A stretch of 64,000 bases of DNA, taken from positions 2,573,523-2,637,522 of the forward strand of contig SCFE01000005.1 in NCBI GenBank assembly GCA_004352715.1, given 5' to 3'. The notes beneath the pieces are model-generated. The model had not been told where the DNA came from, searched no databases, and saw only the letters and a list, made by a program, of their open reading frames with translations. Position numbers and translations under genes: made by a program. Of the stretch, positions 23,695-36,075 are shown one piece after another (the stretch's first letter is position 1; each line of letters opens with the position of its first letter). The stretch comes from Hofstenia miamia. Its lineage: Eukaryota; Xenacoelomorpha; Acoela.

Positions 23695-24714
23695 TCTAAT
23701 CATGGTAAGTTTTTTAATATTTTTAATATCTATTGGGCTATGGCAAATTTTTCGTCTAATGTCCATGTTATACAATAATTGCGCCAGAGCATTCTATATA
23801 ATTTTAATTTTCGCTAATATAAAATGTAACTTTACTTTTGCAAATTCATCTCAAGGCTTTAAGTTCTTAGTCAATACAAAAATTCTCAAAACCATTTAAA
23901 TTTATCGGTCTTATTGTTCTTCCAATTTTTTCCCATCTGAGCTATTTCTATTTACTATAATAAATAATATATTGACAAAACAATATTTTCTCTAATTCAA
24001 TAAGTTATTATTATTGACCGGAATCTAACCTAATCCTGGTCTTATCAGACCAATCAAAGTATGCGAATACACTCAATGCATTAACAAAGTACAATCTATA
24101 AATTCGACTAAATATATTCATATTAACTTTCAAAACCTTTCTTCAAAAAATATGAATTCAATCAATTCGTACGAGAACTTGGGTCAAATTTTGTCATTGG
24201 CATATCCGAAACATGGCTTACAAATGGTCATTCAAATTCCCTCTGGTCAATTCATGATTCCAAATTCAAAGTATTTAGAACAGATAGAAATCATACTTTA
24301 CACCACAATAATTTCTGCAAATAGTAAACCTTGATTGATTATTTTATGGTTTCAGAGAACGACTATTTTATAAATATATTTGCTCTGAATTTCCTTATTC
24401 TGACCATTGTCTCATAATAACTTATTCTAATAAGNAAACGATTAACTATCCATCTAGATACTGGACCAAAATATAAGAAAAGTCAGAAAAAATATCATAA
24501 AACTTGTAACCTATTTAAAAAACGAAAATTTGATTAAAACTTACTCATCACAAACACCGAGCGAAATGTTCAATAACTTTAATAAAACTTTATTATTCCA
24601 TTTAGACATTTGTTGCCCTGAAAAGAATATTTATGAAATGGAAAAAATTGATAATGTTGCTTAAAAGTCTCAAAGCCATGGATAGATGCAAAATGCAGAG
24701 AGTTAATCGGATAA
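23695..24714 (+). mobile_element. LINE copy B: 5' region and apurinic endonuclease remnant
   Basis: The first 367 bp repeat 17524-17890. The sequence then continues into a decayed endonuclease: INFQNLSSKN, then in another frame IGISETWLTNGHSNS (the I..ETWL motif) and near 24390-24415 EFPYSDHCLII (the SDH motif). PWIDAKCRELIG near 24677-24712 matches the linker after the endonuclease in LINE polyproteins. Several frameshifts and one N (24435). Same family as copy A. Confidence 0.75.
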
Positions 24715-25212
24715 NNNNNNNNNNNNNNNNNNNNNNNNNNNNNNNNNNNNNNNNNNNNNNNNNNNNNNNNNNNNNNNNNNNNNNNNNNNNNNNNNNNNNN
24801 NNNNNNNNNNNNNNNNNNNNNNNNNNNNNNNNNNNNNNNNNNNNNNNNNNNNNNNNNNNNNNNNNNNNNNNNNNNNNNNNNNNNNNNNNNNNNNNNNNNN
24901 NNNNNNNNNNNNNNNNNNNNNNNNNNNNNNNNNNNNNNNNNNNNNNNNNNNNNNNNNNNNNNNNNNNNNNNNNNNNNNNNNNNNNNNNNNNNNNNNNNNN
25001 NNNNNNNNNNNNNNNNNNNNNNNNNNNNNNNNNNNNNNNNNNNNNNNNNNNNNNNNNNNNNNNNNNNNNNNNNNNNNNNNNNNNNNNNNNNNNNNNNNNN
25101 NNNNNNNNNNNNNNNNNNNNNNNNNNNNNNNNNNNNNNNNNNNNNNNNNNNNNNNNNNNNNNNNNNNNNNNNNNNNNNNNNNNNNNNNNNNNNNNNNNNN
25201 NNNNNNNNNNNN
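24715..25212. other. Assembly gap, 498 N
   Basis: Gap inside LINE copy B, between the endonuclease linker and a promoter-like insert. Confidence 0.95.
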
Positions 25213-25455
25213 AAGTAAATGTGGGAAAGTAAAACTAAAAAAGTAAAAAATGCAAACTAAATTAGGTCACATAAATACCACAAAAACTAGTAAAAGTACA
25301 TCCATGACGTCAGTAAAACACCCCCCGCCAATATCCACGGCGTCTCAGGTCAAAGGCCACCCCTCTCGACCAATCAGAAAGAAGTGGCACGGGCTGGACT
25401 CCACCTCTCGACCAATCAGAAAAAAGTGGCACGAAATGGACTCGTCTTCTACTAC
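25213..25455. promoter_or_regulatory. Promoter-like insert with CRE and duplicated CCAAT unit
   Basis: A GC-richer stretch unlike the flanking LINE. It holds a perfect palindromic CRE (TGACGTCA, 25305-25312) and two 42-bp tandem units, starting at 25362 and 25404, each with CTCGACCAATCAGAAA and AGTGGCACG, giving CCAAT boxes at 25370 and 25412. The LINE reading frame resumes only after it (LSDWIF near 25475), so the piece is foreign to the RT coding region. It could be part of an LTR or gene promoter, or a misjoined contig end beside the gap. Confidence 0.4.
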
Positions 25456-26460
25456 TTAAATGGAATTTTATCTGACTGGATTTTTATTTAAAATGTTGTT
25501 CCACAAGGAACAATTATAGAACCATTACTAATAAACATGTATGTAAACGATTTGAGCAATCAGACTGCATGTAATGTCGTACAATATGCTGACGATACTA
25601 TGCTATTGAGTTCACATAAGTCTCCTGAAATTGCCATAAAAGTTCTGGAAGAGTGCATTTATCTTGCCCAATATTTTGCATCATTAAGGCTGAGAATAAA
25701 CCCATTTAAAACACAATTTTGTATAATTAGTCCTAAATCTAACGATAACAACACAAGCGTTTCTCAATATAAATTAAAATTTAATGATACGTACATAGAA
25801 CAAGTAAATTCCTTCAAATATCTAGGTATAATTTTTGATTCTCAACTTAATTTTACAAAGCAAATAAATAATGTTATAAATAAAATGGGTATTTCAATTA
25901 ATGCTCTCAGCAATACATCTCAACAACTTCCAACCAAAGCAAATATTCAATTAATTCACACATTAATACTAAATCACTTTAATTATGGAAACATACTAAA
26001 TACTTTTATTTATGGAAACATACTATATACTGACATATATCAATAAATTTTGAATAAAATAAATGTAAAAATATATTGGGCTATAAAAATAGCAGTTAAT
26101 CATTTACATAACAAGAATGCAGAAAAAAAAATTAACAAAAACTTTTCTAAATCCACAGTGTATAATTTGTAAAAATGTGTTAGCTACTTTCTTTAAAATA
26201 TTTAATAATATTGTTCCTTATAAGAAATCTAATGTTTTATCCTCCAAAATATCGTTTAGACATAATTTTAGAACACTAAAAATTAAACCTCTTAAACAAG
26301 AAAATAATGAAAAATTCATTTCTCAATACATCAATAAATATATGGAATAATATACCCAAATCTATAAAACAAATCAAAAAATTAGAATATTCAAAGACAA
26401 AATAAATAAACACTTTCATAGTTATACAAAGGAAAGACTTGAAAACAAATAGCGAGGTTT
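25456..26460 (+). mobile_element. LINE copy B: RT catalytic and C-terminal part
   Basis: Near 25490 reads VPQGTIIEPLL (RT motif with a stop just before), and the open frame 25537-26046 has MYVNDLS and the catalytic YADDT, then the thumb-like FKYLGIIFDSQLNF and THTLILNHFNYGNIL. A second frame at 26117-26350 (FFKIFNNIVPYKKSN) is the C-terminal tail. It continues from the gap and matches the family of copy A. Stops before VPQG and after the RT make it defective. Confidence 0.82.
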
Positions 26461-27090
26461 TAAATTTTATAATACTGACTATTCAATTGACCGCATATAA
26501 ATGCGCCATGTCTAGGCCATTAGTTATAATTGCCTTTATAAATATTCATTTGTGTGCATGTATATTTGTTTTTTTACTTCTGTAGTTTTTTTGACGCTAT
26601 TTAGAGTTGTAAACAGTATTTTATATTGTACAAATCAACTTTAAATATAAACATCTTTTCTTCTTCCCTAAGTTTCTTTTTTCTAAAAAAATTCTGGAAA
26701 TTTAAGATTTTAATTAGTATTATTCAAATAATTGATAATTTGAAGAAAGGAATGTTTGTCTAACAAAAAAGACTTATTTGTCTAAAAAATAATTACAAAA
26801 AATGAATTCTTAAAGGTTGGCCCAAATATGTTTAAATTCTAGGTAAATCAATTTGCAACAAATAATAAAAGATTGCAGCGGAAGTTGTTATAGTCCATTA
26901 GAGCTTTAACAGAATAAAGATTGAATAGTTTGATAAACGTCATCTTGTACTCTTGTTAAATTTGGAATCAGAATTCATTCATCTTAAATAATTCTATTTT
27001 ATATATTTAGCTACTTAAATAATGTAGATGGTAAAAATAAACTTTCTGAGCAATATATGCGTGCTATAACAACAACATTAATCTAATGTT

Positions 27091-27178
27091 AAGCTAAAAA
27101 ACTAAGAAATGTTTAGGAGTAAATAAGAATTATGAAGCTAAAAAACTAAGAAATGTTTAGGAGTAAATAAGAATTATG
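27091..27178. repeat. Tandem duplication, two 44-bp units
   Basis: Two perfect copies of a 44-bp unit starting AGCTAAAAAACTAAG and ending AATAAGAATTATG. Confidence 0.9.
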
Positions 27179-27604
27179 TACATTATTACAATAGCTTGTA
27201 TTATATACAGAGTAATTAAATTTAATATTTCTTGTATATCGTTTTAAATGAATATGAGAAACTCATATATTTTCAAATGGTATTGCAAATTTGAACTACA
27301 GAAAAATTTTACACAAATGAAATAGAGTTTCCTATTTTGCAATTCTTTGTCATGTTGAACAGACAAAACTATAATTGAAATCGATAATGTATCATGCGCC
27401 ATGAAAAAATTCAAAAAGTGATTTAACATGTATTTTCAAGTATAGCGATGCCTAAATGTACTAGAAATTATATATATATATATAAATGTTTTTTAAAACC
27501 TCATCATGAACGCATTTCCAACCATAAACCCTTGATATTTTGCAGGGTAGGGTCTCTTTACACTACCTACTTCCATAGTAAATATACATAAGTTCGAGTG
27601 AATG

Positions 27605-27894
27605 CTATGGGACCAATGGCCAAAAAAATGCCTTAGAAATGTCGGAAGGTTTACGCCAAATGTAAGGTTTTTGCATTTTCCATAGCAAAAAGCGTATATA
27701 TATATATATATATATTTTCAGAAGTGAAACGTCTGATGATATGATATCCCCGAAAATACTTCGGGATCGCTCTACAGGTCGGGCCATGTTATGTTGATTC
27801 ATCCTTTCCAAATGTTTAGAAATAATCATCTCGCGAATGACAATAAGTACGTAACTAGGCATCATATAGGGTGAAGAAAGACTGTTTTTAGATA
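27605..27894 (-). other. Candidate minus-strand exon, unassigned
   Basis: Minus-strand open frame with a protein-like stretch: SYVLIVIREMIISKHLERMN then ARPVERSRSIFGDIISSD. It could be a late exon of the receptor gene, but the acceptor after AAAACAG (27888) needs two preceding bases, whereas the candidate exon at 28106-28183 supplies one. It then runs into (TA)n. No known motif. Confidence 0.25.
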
Positions 27895-28105
27895 AAATTA
27901 ATAGAATGAAAAAAGCTCAACCAATGAAATTATTTACGGATTCTCCGATTTGGTCTGAAATGGCCGAATACATTTTTCCAAGAAAAAATTAGCTAACCAC
28001 AAGCATGGTAGCATTTCTCCTTGAAGTGAAAAGTAAACAGCGGTAATTATGTCTCAACATTGATGAATTCATCTTTCTGCAACACCAAATCTAATTAAAA
28101 ATTAC

Positions 28106-28183
28106 CTATGACATTCTTGGCATCAATTTCTTCTTGGAAATATTTATGACAAATCATGGGTGGCCGAATTCTTTTTTCCATTA
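28106..28183 (-). CDS. Tentative late receptor exon next to a (TA)n gap
   Basis: Phase 1-1 open stretch [20 protein letters not shown] then DAKNVI, acceptor TATATATAG from the (TA)n tract, donor GTAATT. Compatible with the previous exon, but the acceptor could be a by-product of the repeat. Confidence 0.35.
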
Positions 28184-28382
28184 CTATATATATATNNNNN
28201 NNNNNNNNNNNNNNNNNNNNNNNNNNNNNNNNNNNNNNNNNNNNNNNNNNNNNNNNNNNNNNNNNNNNNNNNNNNNNNNNNNNNNNNNNNNNNNNNNNNN
28301 NNNNNNNNNNNNNNNNNNNNNNNNNNNNNNNNNNNNNNNNNNNNNNNNNNNNNNNNNNNNNNNNNNNNNNNNNNNNNNNNNN

Positions 28383-28417
<35 letters not shown>

Positions 28418-30860
28418 GTTGTCTAGGTAAAAGTTGTGGAGTGGCAAAATAATGGAAAATGAATTTGTAGTTGGTGCTATATGGTTTCAAAACATAGTTT
28501 ATTTTTATATATAGATGGACGAGGCGTAATTTTTTATAACCGCATTGCTCCGTACCCGCATTACTATTAGAAAAATTCAAGCTCACTCGCTATTTTCTAA
28601 ATGTCGCCTATCGATTAAACTAAAAAATGTCAATCACCGAATAGATTTTCTATGAATTTTGTTAAATTGAGTGAATGATGTCAAATATATTATATTATAT
28701 AGATTTCGTAGTACAATATATAATATATTAGTTTAGTATTACACATGTAACAATCCGCATGTAACACCGCAATCCGCGTGGCTTTTGAAATTCAGTACCC
28801 GCACTGCTCCGCACCCGCGCGGGTCCATCTTTGTTTACTATATCAAATCCTGTTCCATTTACTTAAGCATGGGTAAAAATAAAGCTTTTACCTAGACAAC
28901 GACGATATATGAATATGAACCACCATAAAATACCTTTAATTAACATTTAAATCATCACTGTAGAGAGTAAGGCAAATCTACAAATATCATCCAAATATAA
29001 AAGTCATTGCTTGTTTTTAGATTTTTCTCTATATACATACATAGATGAAGAAAAAAAAACACAATATTTGCAAAGCCATATATTTAGAAATAGACATCTT
29101 AAACAAAATCAACATTCGTAATACACAAAATGTACAATATAGAAACTGCATTTAGCGAATGCGGCTAGAGACTTAAATAGAATCAGTATAAAGTCGTTCG
29201 ATAGAGGGCGAAAAATGAGTTCTCTTACTAATAGGCCGTTCAGGCGCCGTATTGTAACCTAAAAAGTTAGGAATTAATACTTTCTAATGTCCTAAACATT
29301 ATAAATTCGAAAACGAAGGGCGATTTTCTTAGCACAACCATTAAAATGATCAGTTGTTTTAAAACAGTAATTAAAAAGTGTATGTTGAAAGTTCTAATGC
29401 TATACTATAACTAAGTACAAAGCCATCAGGTTTTCAATTTTAGCTCCCTCAATTTGGGCAAAATGTCAACGTAATGTTATTTACTAAAACCTCTTCCATG
29501 TGGATTTAATGCCATAAGGTTTTTATGGACCGGAATCAAATGTACTGTTCGGAACGGGCCTTACATATCCAGGGACGTACGCAGGATTTTCTGAGAAAAT
29601 AGACCCTAAAAATGCATTTCACGATCTTAGATTTTAAATTTTAAATTTTTTACGAAAAATTTTTTGATTTATCCAGTCAAAATCAAATTTGGAAACTTGA
29701 CGGGGGGCATTCCACCCCCTGCGTACGCCACTGTACATATCTATTCCCCATGGCCCTAGCGAAATAGTAAAAAACTGCATATTGTAACACACATGTAAAA
29801 TAATAAGATGTACAAAAAACGAATGTCATTCTTATAGTGATAGCAAACTAAGTATGACATAAAAAAGCGTGATATATCAAAAATGATTCCATAATTACCT
29901 GAATTATAGAGTCCAGTATTGGACGCAAAATCGAAACATTTCTTATTACTAACTATAGCAATTTGCAACTTCCTGTTTTCAGTAAATACTTTATTGTAAA
30001 ACCGTTCTGTCTATTTCCGAATTATAAAAGCAAAAGCAATAACAAGGTGCTGGAAAAGCCAAATTTTGAAAAATTTCAACAAAATAAATAAATGCGACCA
30101 ATACTACGATGACGACTAACAGTCGACAATGCTACCTAAAAAAAGTTTCAGTAATATGTTACCCTAACTAAGAATGGAGGTGCTCAGACTTTTGGAATTT
30201 GCACGACCTCCATGACTCGGTCCACAATACAATCACATTTATAAGTTTGTCTCACACATTTGACTCTACTGTTCTAAATTATCCGTAATTATTGTCTATA
30301 TTTCCTGTCCCGTCTAAGCATATTTTGCATCCAAAAAACCAAATTTTCATTTATTAAATTCTAGTTTGTAGCATCACCAAGTAACAAAAACATAATCTTT
30401 ATATTAATAAAAAAATAGAAATAGAAATTGATATTCTTTAATCTTAATTTAGCCTTTAAGAGATGTCATAAAATAAATATTGTACACATTATCCGCACAA
30501 CCGAGATATTTAAATGATCAAGCCTCTTAGAAAAAATCTAAATAACTAGTTGTTACCTGTAAAAATAAACATCCTAATTGGACAATGAAGCAACCTTTTG
30601 ATAAAATTACCTAACAGTCTAAAATTTGCTTTTTAAATTTTTGTGGTAGCATTTTTCAATTTAAAAATATTTTTCACCTCATTGATACATATACATTTTG
30701 TCACATAATTACCCCACCTTACTTTTCCGCAAAACAACCCTTTGAATCACCTTTGTTCTTGCTTATTTTTGAGAAGGACCTGAATCTGTTTCCATTTGTG
30801 AAGTCAATCCAAAATAAATTCAACATAATAAGCTACATTTTGTTTGCCACTACACACACT

Positions 30861-30894
<34 letters not shown>

Positions 30895-31020
30895 NNNNNN
30901 NNNNNNNNNNNNNNNNNNNNNNNNNNNNNNNNNNNNNNNNNNNNNNNNNNNNNNNNNNNNNNNNNNNNNNNNNNNNNNNNNNNNNNNNNNNNNNNNNNNN
31001 NNNNNNNNNNNNNNNNNNNN

Positions 31021-31052
<32 letters not shown>

Positions 31053-34000
31053 AGTACGTAACTATTTTAGTATCATTTTACTTTTTCAAAAGTTTTCGAT
31101 TCAATTTTTTTACGTATTATAAAATACCGTGTTCTTGCGTCCCAACGCGACTCATTTGATATTATAATTTTCCCATACTGCAGGTTAAGAAACGAATGGC
31201 AATAATAAATATGTAAAATAAGTAACAGAAAAACAAACATTTCTGCATCGATAACTTGTTTAATTTAAATAATGAAGCTAAACTTTGGTAGTCTGATTGA
31301 CTAAAATATTAGCTGTCAAATCTAAATAATTGATTTGATGGGAAAGTTTTAAATAGATTTCATTATAATTGAATTTTAATAAATATAATTGCTTAAAGTT
31401 TCAATTATTAGAAAGTTGAACCAAAAAGCTTCCTTGTAGAAGATTTATTCAAGACACGTGTAAGAGAATAGAAACAAAACAATCTGACAACATGTGTACT
31501 ACAGTATCTCAATTAACGCTGGTAGCATTTGCTCATTAAAAAAAACATACTTCAATAATAGTTGAAAGTGATGACCTTTTCCTATATGCAAAATATAATT
31601 CAATTGATTGTGTTTTAATCATAACGCGTCGGCTTAAAGGTTAAACTTAAAATAAACAGTTATCGTTTTTGAATGGTGGGCAAATTTGTACAGCTAGCAG
31701 TGAACCGAAAGAGCATTGTGCCAAAATCGTTCCAGAAGGCAGCCTCCTCACGGCGGTTCCTATATAAACCAGCTAGCTGTACGGATCCCCATACCCACAG
31801 TGGACATTAAGCAACGGAGTGCTTATGGTGGTAGTGACGGCCGTGAAGCCTATCTGCTGTGGAAGACATACGGCGACACAGTGGAAGCACTGTAAACAAG
31901 ACTGCTGCTATTGCCCAGTTTATGAGTGCGTCTCATGGGAGAGTCATGTAAGGGATAGCTCTCTTTCTTCTTGACTGCTCAAGAGCCAGTGCCTGCTGTG
32001 CTTATGTGAGGCAACTTTGCTGTATCCCAGTAAATTTCTGTTGCAGCAAGCGCTCACCAAGTTTCCACCATTAGTGCCCTTGGTGCAACCTTCTCAACTG
32101 AAGTTCGACCTTCGTCTTCACTTCTCTGATCAGAATCAACACAGATGAGTGCTCTGCGTGGTAAGGGTCACGAGAGGATTTAGTAGTCGCATATTGTAAA
32201 GGGATTAAATCCGATCCCGGATCATGGTATTTCCACTGTTAAGTCAATAACCCCGAAAACTATATATATTTATGCATTAACTAAAACACGGTTACGAATT
32301 TCGTATGCCCGTCAGGGGTGAAAAAGGCTCAAATTTTTGAGACCACTCAACGTGAATTATAGATTGACCTGTCCCGTCATCGAAGATTTAATCCAATTTG
32401 AACGTTTCAAAAACATTTAACATGTCTAAGATCAATTCAAAAACGAAAACTAACAAAGTGAATTTAATGAAATAGTAGAACATAATATAATAGTAAGAAA
32501 ACGCATATCTTCAGTTTACCAAGATTTATATAAGTAATTAATGTCACTATTATTGAATGACCCAATTTAAAGAAAAAATTCTCTCATCCGATATCTGACC
32601 CGATCCGACCCGTTTCTTCCCCGGATGCCAGTTAACTTGAATCGAAGGCATATTTAAAATTTTTGGTAAATACAGTTACAACGATCACATTTGCGTAGAC
32701 ATCTAGATAATTGTGATATATGTCACCTAAATTAATAAACTATTTGTTTAAAATGTTATTAAAAAGTAAGCATCTGTACGCAGTAGCAATTAAAGTTGAT
32801 TTGACTGTTACTAGAATGATTGATTGCATGGTCAGAACTTCTGTGAAGTTTTGATTAAAACCTAACTGAAACAATGCAAATTTCAATTACAAAATTACCT
32901 GTAGGTATGTTGCGATGATCGGGGAAAGGTTTGCAAACGGCTTCTGATAGTGCACTAGAACTGCCAGATTCTTCAGTGTGCTAAATGCAACATTGGTTAA
33001 CAGCAAGCACCGGACTACTCAATTAAAAGTGACTAATTGGAAGGTTAGTCATGCATCAACAGTTGATTTAACAGCAAAAAGTCATGCGAACATTGAATAT
33101 GCAAGATTACGCATTGATTGTTCAGCGGATGCAATGAATGCACCATCAACATCAAAATGAACTATTCTGATACAAATACATATGCAACACTAACAAACGA
33201 TTGTTCTTTATGAAAACAGAATTGTGAACAACGACTACATATAAGTAAATCAAATCTCTAATTTCACGGTAGCTTTACTGGGTAGGGTCACAATTCCAAA
33301 TGCCGATCTTAGGAATTANNNNNNNNNNNNNNNNNNNNNAACATCAAAATGAACTATTCTGATACAAATACATATGCAACACTAACAAACGATTGTTCTT
33401 TATGAAAACAGAATTGTGAACAACGACTACATATAAGTAAATCAAATCTCTAATTTCACGGTAGCTTTACTGGGTAGGGTCACAATTCCAAATGCCGATC
33501 TTAGGAATTACTGTCGTCGCCATCTAGTGGATGTAAAGTGTTTCAACGCATTCGAAATAGGCTTGGCCTATGACACACTTAATCATTTTCATAATAAATT
33601 GTTATTATCAGTGCTTTGCACTATTAATTTAAGATATTTTCATGAGTCGATCCTAGATACAAGGAAAAAGTAACAGTAGGAGCTGAAGTACATGTGCATG
33701 GTAAACAAAATGTGACGTATAAAAGCACACAGGTGCCATTCACAAATAAACTGCAATTATATTCAAGTATGCTATAATCTACAACAACATATGCGAGAAG
33801 GCATTAATAATAATAAAATTATTTCTTATACCATATTTTTAAAAATCTATAAAATATTTTAACCGCACTAACTTTGGTATATAAATGTTTATGATATGCG
33901 AAATTTTACAAACGTCTACATCATTTCAAGCAGAAGTAAAAGTCTGTTATGCCATTGTCTTAATTTTTTGTGAAATTTGGGGAAAATTGCTAAAACTAGA

Positions 34001-36027
34001 GTATGCATATCTACACTACGTATACCCCAAGTATTGATTAAATCAGTAAAAAAATGCTCTAAAATTTAATTAAACAATGCATGAACTTCGCAATCAAGTG
34101 CAGTGATTAACTAGCAATATAAGTTGCCCTTATTGAAATAATCAGTGTAAAAAATCAAAAAGTACACATCCAGTAACCGGGAACGATTTGCTTTGATATA
34201 CATGTACATACTCAACCTGTTTAGAAAGTTTACTGTTGGTAAATTGTTGACAATTTGCAATAACTATTAGTTTGCCATCAATATTAAAAAGTAAAGCTGT
34301 GCTACCATGGACTTCTGGGACAAAAGTAAAGCTTCCAGTTTTATATCAATATTCTCATCCAATCAGTATCAAACTTAATTTAATAAGCATTAGCATATCC
34401 ATAGAGGCCTGTTTGTATTCGCATAAAAAGTGTGCATCAATATGTTTGCACACGTTATACATTTGTAATAAAATCTAGAGTTAAATCAAAATGATTCTAG
34501 ATTTCAAATTTGTTGGCGTTTTTCTCTGAAAGACTTGAAGTCCTTGGCAATACAGCATTAGGTAAATATTAATACCAATTGTAGAACTTTGTGAAGCACT
34601 GCCCAGCATAACTGGGCCCATCTGCTTGGTTCTCAGTAAAAACAAGTTGAAATGATGAGGTTTATAATAAGGCTTGTGATAGTAATATGGGGAAGAAAAC
34701 ATAAATGTTTAAGAAAATTGACTTTCCAAACACAGATTGAATGTTATTCATGCACATCAAGTAATAAGGACTGTAGTTTGCTGGACAGACATTCAGATTT
34801 GGTAGGGGAGAATTGTACAAATTTTAACCAATCAAATTTACCTGCCCACTGCGTATGTGATCAGCACGGATTGCTGTCATAGAGCGATTGATAGCCTGAA
34901 ATGCGACGATAAATGCCCAATATACTTCTGCTTATTGTTCATATATAATAAAGTAAAGCTATTATACGCTTGGCGCGGAATTTTGTTCATTAGGACCAAT
35001 TTCTAACGTAAATAATTGGCAAAGTACTATCAAAAGTGATAATTTAGATGGTTTGCAAATTTGATATCTATACAGTAAACCCAAGGGTAAAATTCAATCA
35101 GATGAATGGTAACTGAGAGATGTTAACTATTCTAGTATTCAGCTCAAACAGCAAGTTAATCGAACCGTATTGCTGTTTAGTGATAAATGCAATTCGCCAG
35201 GTAAAATGGCCTGTGTCTGCCTAATATTTTCTCGTGTCTTGAAACTAGTCTAAATCAATACGCTTCGAATATTTTTCAAAAGGAATTGCTGATTTCCAAT
35301 TTTATAATCATACAACATGCATTATGATTCGTCGCTTGCAACTGGAATTGTGTAATAGGACCTGGGTCTAAATCTTGGGAACATCGAAGTACTTTTCAAA
35401 AACAAATTTTATATCAAATCAAACAAGATGTTAACATTAATTTTTATCCATCAACAAGCGTTCAAACAATTCCAAGCAATATCTTACTCTGGCAGTGTGC
35501 TGGCTAAACGGCGCTTATATATGGCCAGAGCTAAGAACTCTGCCAGAAAGACCCACCTAAAAACCACGATCTTGACTATTTTTATGCATTTCTAGTCCAA
35601 AAGTTGAACCTCATGCAATAGGTAATGTTGAACTAATGTTAATTCAACTTAAGAAATTTAATTAAGCAGATAAATTCTTAGAATTTTTAACCATTGAAAA
35701 GCATTTAGCAAATAATGAATAGCCAAATATATGGGAAATATTTAATAACATGTAATTTTCAATACCAAATGCAGATTGCATTCATTGAATTAACAAGGAC
35801 ATTTTGTAAATATATATATATATATATAAATATATATATTTATATTCATATATATTNNNNNNNNNNNNNNNNNNNNNNNNNNNNNNNNNNNNNNNNNNNN
35901 NNNNNNNNNNNNNNNNNNNNNNNNNNNNNNNNNNNNNNNNNNNNNNNNNNNNNNNNNNNNNNNNNNNNNNNNNNNNNNNNNNNNNNNNNNNNNNNNNNNN
36001 NNNNNNNNNNNNNTTTTGTAAATATAT

Positions 36028-36075
<48 letters not shown>

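Larger units (their letters stand above)
26461..28105. other. No confirmed gene; tandem repeat and (TA)n
   Basis: AT-rich sequence after the LINE. It holds a 44-bp tandem duplication (27091-27178) and (TA)n tracts near 27466 and 27694. The only coding-like stretch is the minus-strand frame at 27605-27894. Confidence 0.5.

Noticed and set aside
18527-23899. Open frames of 347-405 codons through N runs
   Set aside because: Almost entirely unknown residues; the length comes from the 1000-N gaps.
27725-27775. Hammerhead-like core (CTGATGA ... GAAA)
   Set aside because: The intervening bases cannot form a proper stem II and no matching stems I and III are present. The same applies to CTGATGA near 48409.
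28134-28452. IYIYIY-type open frames around the (TA)n gaps (also at 30.8, 35.8 and 52.1 kb)
   Set aside because: They are translations of TA repeats and N runs.
32899-34895. Resemblance of [12 protein letters not shown] to the DCC cytoplasmic tail
   Set aside because: The match is short, and the three FN3 domains with the exon series leave no room for the six FN3 domains of DCC; kept only as a curiosity.
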